Positions 1 to 5,343 of a stretch of 6,611 nt of DNA are shown here, piece by piece (position 1 is the stretch's first letter; each line of letters opens with the position of its first letter). The notes beneath the pieces are model-generated. The model was given only the letters and a program-made list of their open reading frames with translations. It searched no databases and was not told the origin of the DNA. Location of the stretch: NCBI GenBank assembly GCA_910579325.1, contig CAJTTU010000141.1:1-6611 (forward strand). The letters are read 5' to 3'. The position numbers and the translations under genes are program-made. The DNA comes from an uncultured Lachnospiraceae bacterium (GTDB lineage: Bacteria > Bacillota > Clostridia > Lachnospirales > Lachnospiraceae).

Positions 1-753
1 ACGATAGCAGGGCAAAAGAAAGAGATATCTTTTCTGAACCACAATCCTGGAAAAATTAGGAATTAAATCGTTCATATTTTTTACAGTTAACTCCACCGTA
101 CGAATGATCCTGCCATTCTCATCTGCCTGGTAAAGTTGATTCCCGCTTATCGGCAATATCCACAGTTCTCCGGAGGCAAAATCTACATCTACTACAGTTT
201 CCAATATATCAAGCTCCAGCAGTCTCACCTTTTGAGTTTCACAGTCCATTCGTACAAGAATTTTTGTATTCTTTATCGGAAAAAACACATATCTCCCATC
301 ATATGCCCCTTTCCATGCAGTTTCACCGCAATTCTCCGGCCCATTACCGACCCAGTTTTCTATCACCTTCGAACATGTCAATGTGTCGAGATCAACAATC
401 AGTATTGGATCCATTATATACCGTGGAAAGAAATATATTTGCTTTCTGATCGTATCGACTGTGGTCAGAATTTCCTGGCATTTTCTCTTTGTGACTTTTC
501 GATACTCGATTTTTTGGGTAACTTTATTATAGAGAATCCAGTTTTTATCAACTTCAAGCGGAATCATTACGATATAGTCTTCCTTCCATTTCACCAAAGA
601 CTGTATGACAAATCTCCCACTGGGGTACAATTTCTGGCAATCGATCACACATTTTGTCTTAAAAGTTCTCAGATCAATTGAATATAAGCCACTTATCATA
701 TCGTCAATTGCCCACAACAATTCCCCATCTAAACAGGCTATAAGAATTCTCAT
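1..753 (-). CDS. Beta-propeller-like protein of unknown function (3' end outside window)
   Basis: The minus strand is open for 251 codons from an ATG at 753 to the window edge, so the C-terminus is missing. The start is supported by GGAG at 764-761, seven bases upstream. No signal peptide or membrane segment is visible, so a cytoplasmic protein is likely. About five repeating units of 40-50 residues can be seen, each with a hydrophobic strand, an aromatic stretch such as IYFFP, YVFFP or LWILP, and then a strand of the type ILIVDLDT or LVRMDCET. This spacing resembles beta-propeller blades. I do not recognise the family and cannot give a substrate or partner. The gene is separated from surface gene C upstream by 105 bases holding a strong hairpin, so it may be a separate unit. 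Its base composition looks more AT-rich than the recombinase/TnpB part. That it is coding is fairly certain; the propeller fold is inferred. Confidence 0.82.
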   Translation of the reverse strand, partial: MRILIACLDGELLWAIDDMISGLYSIDLRTFKTKCVIDCQKLYPSGRFVIQSLVKWKEDYIVMIPLEVDKNWILYNKVTQKIEYRKVTKRKCQEILTTVDTIRKQIYFFPRYIMDPILIVDLDTLTCSKVIENWVGNGPENCGETAWKGAYDGRYVFFPIKNTKILVRMDCETQKVRLLELDILETVVDVDFASGELWILPISGNQLYQADENGRIIRTVELTVKNMNDLIPNFSRIVVQKRYLFLLPCYR

Positions 754-801
754 CTCAAAGCTCCATCAAATCATTACAAACTTTTCCCTATGCTACAAAC
801 C

Positions 802-837
802 GGGAGGGCATGTACTCTGCCCTCCCTGAATTTTTTT
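802..837 (+). terminator. GC-rich hairpin with T-tract on the plus side
   Basis: A perfect 9-bp inverted repeat (GGGAGGGCA at 802-810, TGCCCTCCC at 818-826) with a 7-base loop lies between gene C and the beta-propeller gene. A run of seven T follows at 831-837 on the plus strand, which gives intrinsic-terminator form for plus-strand transcripts. Both neighbouring genes are on the minus strand, where the hairpin is followed only by GGTTTGT. It may still stop or stabilise the gene C transcript, but the U-tract is on the wrong side for a classical minus-strand terminator. Confidence 0.55.
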
Positions 838-858
838 ACTGTATTACCACTATTCCCA

Positions 859-2115
859 TTATGCTGTAGGCACAGTCACTTTATAAGTCGTTCCATTTAC
901 AATCAATACAATTTCATCACCTGCGGTAGGAGCATCCTTCAGTTTAATCCATCCACTCTTCTCAAAGGTATAATCCGTGCCAGCAGTTTTTGCAGCACCT
1001 CCAATTGTCAAAGATGTAGGCGCCGCTGCAAAACCAGCATTTCCGTCAACAGAAAGCCAATATACTCCACTTACCTCACTATATGTTGCTGTTAATTTCT
1101 CTTTATACAAGCCATATACAATCGGATCAGAAGTATCCGCAGCAGCAGCAGCATACACACTCTGAGGAAGTCCCTGAATAGTGTAAGCGATGCTAACCTT
1201 AGAAATATCAGTTGCATCCCATAATTCTTTATTGCGGGACAGTTCGCCAATGTAACGGAAAGCTGCCTTGGGCTGATTGGAACCTGCTGTCGTCATTTCT
1301 CCATATACATATAACTTGCTTGCGTCCACGCTAGCCGCCGGTGTTGTCGCTGCAGCTGCCGTATAATAAACTTTTCCAGTTGCCCAAGCATTGGAACCAC
1401 CCGCAACTGTAGTACCTTTCTCAATCTTAGTCAACCCAGCTCCATCTGTTTCGCTACCAGCGGTTTCTGATCCAACATAAACATCACTGGCATCCACTGC
1501 TGTTTGAAGCGTTGCATCATCTGTAGGCTGTGTAGCAATCGCTGTTAATTCATAAAACTGCGCATAAGACACAACGTTCTTTTTATCCGCCGCAGGTTTC
1601 AGCAATTTATATCCTTCACCCGTAGCTTTTTCCAGATAGAAGGTCTGCGCCGCAGTTACCCCAGTGCTGCCATTTGCGAAAGTTGTAACATTTGCGGATG
1701 CCTCATTCAGATTTTCCAGCTTGTTAGCCGCTTCATATTTCGTTCCATCCAAACTAGCCGCTACCGCCAGCCAAGCTGTGCCTCCTGCCGCCGTAGCCGT
1801 AGCAACGTCACCTCTTGTCGCCGCAAGAGCTACCCCATTTTTAACAGTTGCGGTTGAGGTAACATTAACTTTCACATTGACCTCACTCTTATTAGCGATC
1901 TTGAACTCCTCAGAATAAATCTGAGTTCCGGCATCAGTGGTCTCAAACTGGTCTACAGCGATCGCCAGCGTCGTTGGAACTTCCACCCTCAGGATTCCCG
2001 TCTTGGTGGTCACATCCACATCAACCGTGCCTCCGTCTGCCGCCATCGCTGGCATCACCATCGACACAGCCAGCGCACCTGCCGTAAGCATTGATAATAG
2101 TTTCTTTCCTTTCAT
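859..2115 (-). CDS. Secreted Ala/Thr-rich surface protein (gene C)
   Basis: This is a 418-residue exported protein of unknown function. A Lys-rich start, a hydrophobic core and an AMA cleavage motif at residues 23-25 form a clear Sec signal peptide. The ATG at 2115 is chosen because AAGGAGGA lies seven bases upstream; a longer in-frame start at 2178 would bury the signal peptide. Residues about 44-86 (VPTTLAIAVDQFE then QIYSEEF) and about 286-315 (FRYIGELSRNKELW) match blocks in gene A, suggesting the same beta-rich domain. Between the blocks lies an insertion of about 200 residues rich in Ala, Thr, Gly and Asp. The last 50 or so residues (SLTIGG, AGTDYTFE, GDEIVLIVNGT) look like a small Ig-like or X2-like module. 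There is no LPXTG motif or C-terminal membrane anchor, so attachment must be non-covalent or through partners. The low-complexity insertion suggests a structural or adhesive role, which is inference only. Confidence 0.85.
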   Translation of the reverse strand: MKGKKLLSMLTAGALAVSMVMPAMAADGGTVDVDVTTKTGILRVEVPTTLAIAVDQFETTDAGTQIYSEEFKIANKSEVNVKVNVTSTATVKNGVALAATRGDVATATAAGGTAWLAVAASLDGTKYEAANKLENLNEASANVTTFANGSTGVTAAQTFYLEKATGEGYKLLKPAADKKNVVSYAQFYELTAIATQPTDDATLQTAVDASDVYVGSETAGSETDGAGLTKIEKGTTVAGGSNAWATGKVYYTAAAATTPAASVDASKLYVYGEMTTAGSNQPKAAFRYIGELSRNKELWDATDISKVSIAYTIQGLPQSVYAAAAADTSDPIVYGLYKEKLTATYSEVSGVYWLSVDGNAGFAAAPTSLTIGGAAKTAGTDYTFEKSGWIKLKDAPTAGDEIVLIVNGTTYKVTVPTA

Positions 2116-2122
2116 ACTTTTT

Positions 2123-2130
2123 TCCTCCTT
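2123..2130 (-). promoter_or_regulatory. Ribosome binding site of gene C
   Basis: AAGGAGGA reads 2130 to 2123 on the minus strand, with seven bases before the ATG at 2115. It is the strongest ribosome site of the three surface genes and fixes the start. It fits a product made in larger amounts than A and B. Confidence 0.8.
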
Positions 2131-2159
2131 GAAAAAGATTACTTTGCTTCTATAACCAC

Positions 2160-2177
2160 TGCGTTTTCCTGAACGCA
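2160..2177 (-). other. Small hairpin between genes B and C
   Basis: TGCGTT at 2160-2165 and AACGCA at 2172-2177 form a 6-bp stem with a 6-base loop, 13 bases after the stop of gene B. There is no U-tract, so it is unlikely to be a full terminator. It could be an RNA-processing or stabilising stem that raises gene C message relative to A and B. A weak promoter (TTGCGT, 17 bases, TTATAG) overlaps it, but the match is poor. Confidence 0.35.
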
Positions 2178-2190
2178 ATAATTACCTTCC

Positions 2191-2697
2191 TTAATTCTCC
2201 ACTGTAATCGTAATGTTAAACCCAGCGTTGCTGTAATCCGTATAAGTTCCATCTTCCGCCTCGTTCAGCAGGTACACTTGGCAGGTTGCCTCATATCTTC
2301 CCGCTTCCAGATCTTTATCCAGCTTAAAGGGTTCCAGGACTGCCCCCACGGGAAGCACCCCCGTCTTGTAAATGACCTCTCCTGTATCGTTCAGTATCAC
2401 CTCACAACGGATCGGCTTGGTGTTGTTTGGGGAATTCCCCAGCACGGCGTCCTCCGTCTTCGACGCACCGTCCTTAAATGTCCACTCAGTATTCATGTAA
2501 GTCTCAAAATACCCCTCTTGGACAGCGACCTCCATATCCTCTTTGATTTGCTGATAATTTTCCTTGTCCATGACATATCCACCTGTCTCCTCCGGTGCTT
2601 TCCCTTCCTTGCGCAGTAACAAGAATACCAGACATCCGATAATCGCAAGCAGCAGAACTACTACACCGCCGATGATAATTGTCTTTTTATTTTTCAT
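2191..2697 (-). CDS. Small membrane-anchored extracellular protein (gene B)
   Basis: This 168-residue protein starts with Lys-rich MKNKK, followed by one long hydrophobic segment (about residues 6-28) and then RKEGK. That predicts a single N-terminal membrane anchor with the rest outside. An IIGC lipobox-like motif lies inside the segment, but more hydrophobic residues (VFLLL) follow it, so a lipoprotein is less likely. The outer part from about residue 65 (EWTFKDG, NNTKPIRCEVILNDTGEVIYKTGVLPVG, LEAGRYEATCQVYLL, FNITITVEN) has alternating strands like a beta-sandwich; its two cysteines might form a disulfide. I do not recognise a named family. The ATG lies 8 bases after the stop of gene A and its AAGGAAGG site almost touches the start, so translation is probably coupled to gene A. 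A role in holding or assembling gene C protein at the surface is a guess from context. Confidence 0.8.
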   Translation of the reverse strand: MKNKKTIIIGGVVVLLLAIIGCLVFLLLRKEGKAPEETGGYVMDKENYQQIKEDMEVAVQEGYFETYMNTEWTFKDGASKTEDAVLGNSPNNTKPIRCEVILNDTGEVIYKTGVLPVGAVLEPFKLDKDLEAGRYEATCQVYLLNEAEDGTYTDYSNAGFNITITVEN

Positions 2698-2705
2698 CCT
2701 TCCTT

Positions 2706-3530
2706 TTACTCCTCTAAATTATTTCCCGACAGACTGCTATCTCTGATGGTTTCCTCTTCCACCTCGCTGGAAGAAACCTGTTCTTCACCGTCGTTGCCAT
2801 GCGCCGGATCATTTGACAGAACCGACTTCACATCGTTATCCTGTTCTGGTTTAGAGGGCAAAATATTTTCACTAGTTTCATCCTTCTCAGTTTCAGGAAT
2901 TCCCTCCACCCCCTCATTGGACTGATCTGCCTCTCCCTCCCAAGAATACATCCCTTCAATCCTTATATCCCCGTCTTTCCACGATTCTTCAGCATTCTCA
3001 TTGACTTCACCTGTAAATCTGAGGGACAATATTTCGCCTGGATGAAGCTCCACCTGGTATTTTATACCTTCCTGAGTAAAAACCGTTTCATCCCCGTTTC
3101 CAAACAATGCTTTCATATAAATCAGTTTTTCTCCGGAATAATGAAGTCCCTCCAGATTGTCCCGAAAAGACAATCCTGTTTCTTCACGAATTTCACACGA
3201 AAAATCCAGCATTAAAATTCCTGTCGTTTTCCCCGTGTTTTGCACGGTATATTCCTCAGAGTAGACCTGTTCCCTCCCATCCATTTCCCAAGGATCTATA
3301 ACAATTTCCATACGCTGGGGAATCTGTAGCTGTGTCAGTCCCGATGTCCCGGGCCCGGCTTCCCTTTCCATATTGCCGGCGCTGAGCGTTTCCACTCCTG
3401 ACTGGAAAGCCTGCGCAGCGTTTCCTTTTAAGACACCCAAAGCCCTGACCAGAAGCGCAACGGCCATAAAAACATATATCCAATTTGTCCGGAGCTTTCT
3501 CTCTCTCAAGGCCTGTCGTCCCCTTTCCAT
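2706..3530 (-). CDS. Membrane-anchored or secreted surface protein with acidic tail (gene A)
   Basis: From the ATG at 3530 the product has 274 residues; an in-frame GTG at 3545 would add five. Neither has a strong ribosome site, so the start is uncertain. A basic N-terminus (RGRQALRERKLRTNW) is followed by a hydrophobic segment (IYVFMAVALLVRALGVL) and AAQA, which could be a membrane anchor or a long signal peptide. Residues about 68-110 (IPQRMEIVIDPWE, QVYSEEYTVQN) and about 170-197 (LRFTGEV, SWKDGDI) match blocks in gene C protein, so both probably carry the same beta-rich domain. The last 75 or so residues are acidic, rich in Glu, Asp, Ser and Asn, without predicted structure, membrane segment or sorting signal. 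It is the first gene of the A-B-C group and starts just after the structured RNA region downstream of tnpB, so its expression could respond to that region. Exact function unknown. Confidence 0.8.
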   Translation of the reverse strand: MERGRQALRERKLRTNWIYVFMAVALLVRALGVLKGNAAQAFQSGVETLSAGNMEREAGPGTSGLTQLQIPQRMEIVIDPWEMDGREQVYSEEYTVQNTGKTTGILMLDFSCEIREETGLSFRDNLEGLHYSGEKLIYMKALFGNGDETVFTQEGIKYQVELHPGEILSLRFTGEVNENAEESWKDGDIRIEGMYSWEGEADQSNEGVEGIPETEKDETSENILPSKPEQDNDVKSVLSNDPAHGNDGEEQVSSSEVEEETIRDSSLSGNNLEE

Positions 3531-3579
3531 TATATTAAATCCCACACAGTGGATTTTAAAAGTTTCCCCGTATTTTCTT

Positions 3580-3610
3580 TTTATAAAACATATTTTGTCA
3601 CCCTTACCAA
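3580..3610 (-). promoter_or_regulatory. Weak candidate promoter for the surface-protein operon
   Basis: The AT-rich stretch between the structured RNA and gene A holds TATAAA at 3585-3580 as a possible -10 box. TTGGTA at 3610-3605 could be a -35 box, with a long 19-base spacer. The -35 part lies inside the loop side of the hairpin at the 3' end of the RNA region. The match is modest. The operon may instead be reached by transcription through tnpB. Confidence 0.3.
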
Positions 3611-3845
3611 AAAGGTGATGCGGCGGACATTTTCACATCCTGCCCGCTTCGCTCCCGGTACCTCTCCCTCACGGTTTCCCGCATCGGAGTTCCCATAGGT
3701 CCTGGCATACCCAATACCCGGCTTCCGTAAAAACCGGCTTCCAATGCCGTTCTTGTTTTTTTATCAAAAGAATTCCCCCGCAGTCCTATTCCCGTCTCCG
3801 GTTTCGGTCAAACGCGCCTTGCGGCACGTTTATCCACGATATCCT
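3600..3845 (-). ncRNA. Candidate TnpB guide RNA (omega/reRNA) scaffold
   Basis: TnpB guide RNAs are encoded at and just past the 3' end of tnpB, on the same strand, and this stretch occupies that place. It has no convincing gene and is dense in stems. AAACGUGCC (3831-3823) pairs with GGCGCGUUU (3818-3810) around a GCAA loop. CCG/CGG at 3801-3792 closes a GAGA loop. GGUAU pairs with AUGCC around UGGGU near 3718-3704. GCGG and CCGU close a GAAA loop near 3683-3672. A long imperfect stem from about 3647 to 3620 is also capped by GAAA. A last hairpin, UCACCUU with AAGGGUGA, ends near 3599. The scaffold may extend into the tnpB coding end. The exact 3' boundary, and so the guide, cannot be set from one copy; the guide should be the 10-20 bases after the last scaffold stem, around 3600-3575. 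Alternatives are an unrelated structured leader of the surface operon or a decayed transposon end. Confidence 0.6.
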
Positions 3846-5207
3846 TCATAATGAACAGTCAGACTTACCTCTGTCCAGCACATTCCTCGCCGTATTCTGC
3901 CTCTCCGGCATTTCCAGCCCGCAGGCCCCGCAGCAGAAAATTTCCTGTTTCTTTACCCCTTCCGCTCCGCACTCGCTGCACTGGGTGCTGATCCCCTTGC
4001 CGAACACTTCCTTCACTTCCACAGACCGCTCCGCGCATTTTCGGACCAGCCTGCTTTTGACATACCCTCTCTGCCACATATTCATCGTGGCGTTCACCCT
4101 CCGGTTGTATCCGGCTCTGGGCGTGGCTGGCAGCTTCGGAAGATAAATCCTGCCCGGCTTTTCCGTTTCCAGCATCCGGTTGATCTCGGCGTTCACATAG
4201 TCATGCAGCGCCTTCTCAAGTCTTGCTTTCCCAGCGTTGTACTTCTTCGTGCCGGGATTGTATTTCGCGTTTCTCCGGTGGCGGGGCAGCCGTTCCCGTA
4301 CGTAATCGGCAAGAGCGGATTGGTATTCCAGATATTTCTCTCCGTAGGCCCTGCCCTGGTCTGTCACGAGCATGCATTTCAATCCTATCGCAAGTCCCAG
4401 CTCCCCGTTATATCCCGCAGGATGCTTCTGCCTTACTTCAACAGGCACATTGATCGTGACCTTTCCCTCTTCCGGATAAAGACGAATATAAACCTGCCTC
4501 GTATACTGGTTGTTATCCGTCAATGGAATAAAAAGCCTTTTGCCCTTCTCTTTCATGGTAAGATAAATCCCATGATCGGCGTAGCGGTAACCTTTTGGAG
4601 AGGCCGGAAACCCGTCAGCCGCTTCGCTATGGGGTTTCACCAGATGACGACGGACCTGTCTGCGCAGGTACTGGTTCAGCCTGTGGGTGTCTACACTCTC
4701 ACAGAGAGCGATATAACTCTCCACCCATTTTCCCGTCAGAGTCATCCCTCCCGGAGCTGTTCCTGTCGGCGCCGCCCCATCCGGGGCTGTTCCGCTCCCG
4801 ACAAGGACCGCCTCAAAACACTGACTCTGCTTCATGACGAACCGCAGGTAATGTCTGTCCTCCGGCGTCAGGTTCGGATTGGCGCGGATATTTTTCTCGA
4901 TCTCGCTTTTCACATGGGCCCACTGGCTTTTGATATCCCCCAGGGCATCGAAGATCGACAGGTAGAAATAGACGGACGGCAGGTTCAGCCGTTCCCTTAA
5001 TCCGCATTTTGTCATCTCATTCTGCGCCGTGTAGCCCGGACTGATCTTCGGCAGTCCCCGGATTCCGCCGTACTTGTCATAGACGTAATTCCTGACTTCC
5101 CGGCAGTCTCTGGCAATTTCCCGCAGTTTTTCCATGTCGGCGGCGGAAATCGGAACCTTGTTGTATTGATAAACGGTTTTGAATATCGCGCTTTTCTGTT
5201 CTTTCAT
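3846..5207 (-). CDS. Nuclease-dead TnpB homologue (TldR-like, IS605 OrfB family)
   Basis: From the ATG at 5207 the protein has 453 residues, a little above the usual TnpB length of about 400; an ATG at 5228 would add seven. TnpB is an RNA-guided DNA nuclease with a RuvC active site of Asp, Glu and Asp. The surroundings of all three are recognisable here but the residues are lost. RuvC-I reads GLAIGLKCMLVTDQGRAYG, with Ala at residue 273 where GIDLG has Asp. RuvC-II reads IYLPKL, with Pro at 357 where family members have VVEDL. RuvC-III reads PERQNTARNV, with Arg at 436 where DRDxNAA has its second Asp. The zinc ribbon (CSEC at 410-413, CCGAC at 425-429), the STQCSECG motif and the WQRGYVKSRL helix are intact, and the frame is open. 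This is the pattern of TnpB-like nuclease-dead repressors: DNA binding with guide RNA but no cutting. A Gly/Ala/Pro/Thr-rich insertion lies at about 136-158. It could also be a decaying transposon gene, but the preserved fold argues against that. Confidence 0.85.
   Translation of the reverse strand: MKEQKSAIFKTVYQYNKVPISAADMEKLREIARDCREVRNYVYDKYGGIRGLPKISPGYTAQNEMTKCGLRERLNLPSVYFYLSIFDALGDIKSQWAHVKSEIEKNIRANPNLTPEDRHYLRFVMKQSQCFEAVLVGSGTAPDGAAPTGTAPGGMTLTGKWVESYIALCESVDTHRLNQYLRRQVRRHLVKPHSEAADGFPASPKGYRYADHGIYLTMKEKGKRLFIPLTDNNQYTRQVYIRLYPEEGKVTINVPVEVRQKHPAGYNGELGLAIGLKCMLVTDQGRAYGEKYLEYQSALADYVRERLPRHRRNAKYNPGTKKYNAGKARLEKALHDYVNAEINRMLETEKPGRIYLPKLPATPRAGYNRRVNATMNMWQRGYVKSRLVRKCAERSVEVKEVFGKGISTQCSECGAEGVKKQEIFCCGACGLEMPERQNTARNVLDRGKSDCSL
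4751..4793 (-). repeat. Short in-gene repeat coding for a Gly/Ala/Pro/Thr linker
   Basis: CCGGAGCTGTTCC at 4751-4763 recurs as CCGGGGCTGTTCC at 4781-4793, a 30-base period with one mismatch. It encodes a repeated GTAP segment inside the tnpB homologue. It looks like a slippage-made linker between N-terminal helices. Confidence 0.5.
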
Positions 5208-5290
5208 TCCGGCCCCGCTCTGCGGCATCGATCCGGGTTTCCAGGCCCGGAGAAATCTGCGTCGATTTTCGTAGAAAATTATATTCCGCG

Positions 5291-5309
5291 AAAAAAGCCG
5301 GCAGCGCTT
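5291..5309 (-). terminator. Weak candidate terminator of the integrase gene
   Basis: On the minus strand AAGC (5309-5306) pairs with GCTT (5298-5295) around a 7-base GC-rich loop and runs into T residues at 5296-5291. Upstream A residues could extend the stem. It lies 35-50 bases after the integrase stop. The stem is short, so readthrough into tnpB is possible. Confidence 0.35.
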
Positions 5310-5310
5310 G

Positions 5311-5324
5311 ATTTTCCCTGATCT
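5311..5324 (-). repeat. 14-bp repeat downstream of integrase, inverted copy of 6590-6603
   Basis: Read on the minus strand this is AGATCAGGGAAAAT. The same 14 bases occur on the plus strand at 6590-6603, so the pair forms perfect inverted repeats around the integrase gene. A 9-base core, TCAGGGAAA, occurs once more at 6561-6569. These could be binding sites for the integrase arm domain. Confidence 0.5.
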
Positions 5325-5343
5325 TTTTGTTTTAAGTGACCAT

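Larger units (their letters stand above)
3600..5340 (-). mobile_element. IS605/IS1341-type unit: tnpB homologue plus RNA, no tnpA; ends approximate
   Basis: The tnpB homologue with hairpin-rich non-coding DNA on both sides has the layout of an IS200/IS605-family element lacking the TnpA transposase. On the 5' side there are hairpins at 5233-5250 (CCGGG/CCCGG) and 5265-5279 (ATTTTC/GAAAAT). On the 3' side lies the structured RNA ending near 3600. Such elements have no terminal inverted repeats or target duplication, so the boundaries given are estimates. Because the encoded protein has lost its catalytic residues, the unit may be a domesticated descendant rather than an active element. Confidence 0.45.

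Noticed and set aside
136..681. Plus-strand open frame of 181 codons
   Set aside because: It lies opposite the beta-propeller-like gene, which has a good ribosome site, an open frame over the whole region and internal repeats. The plus-strand product has no recognisable pattern.
1139..1153. Five GCA units in gene C
   Set aside because: The repeat is short and in frame, encoding a run of Ala. Slippage would change length by whole residues and not switch the gene off, so it is not good evidence for phase variation.
2610..2697. Gene B as a lipoprotein (IIGC motif)
   Set aside because: The Cys is followed by a further hydrophobic stretch (VFLLLRK), which fits a membrane-spanning anchor better than a lipid-modified N-terminus.
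3583..3591. ATGTTTTAT shared between the presumed guide position and the integrase leader (6548-6556), as a possible guide target
   Set aside because: A 9-base match is expected by chance several times in a window of this size.
3604..3708. Minus-strand frame of 34 codons beginning MPGPMGTPMRETV
   Set aside because: It lies within the structured RNA region, in a different frame from tnpB and without a ribosome site. Its bases are accounted for by the stems.
3600..3845. Group II intron fragment as the explanation of the structured RNA
   Set aside because: GNRA loops are present, but I saw no domain V-like hairpin, no GTGYG 5' end and no reverse transcriptase remnant. A TnpB-linked RNA explains the position better.
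4203..5000. Plus-strand open frame of 265 codons
   Set aside because: It is antisense to the tnpB homologue, whose motifs are clear. The product is rich in Arg, Pro and Ser, as expected of a reversed reading of a GC-rich gene.
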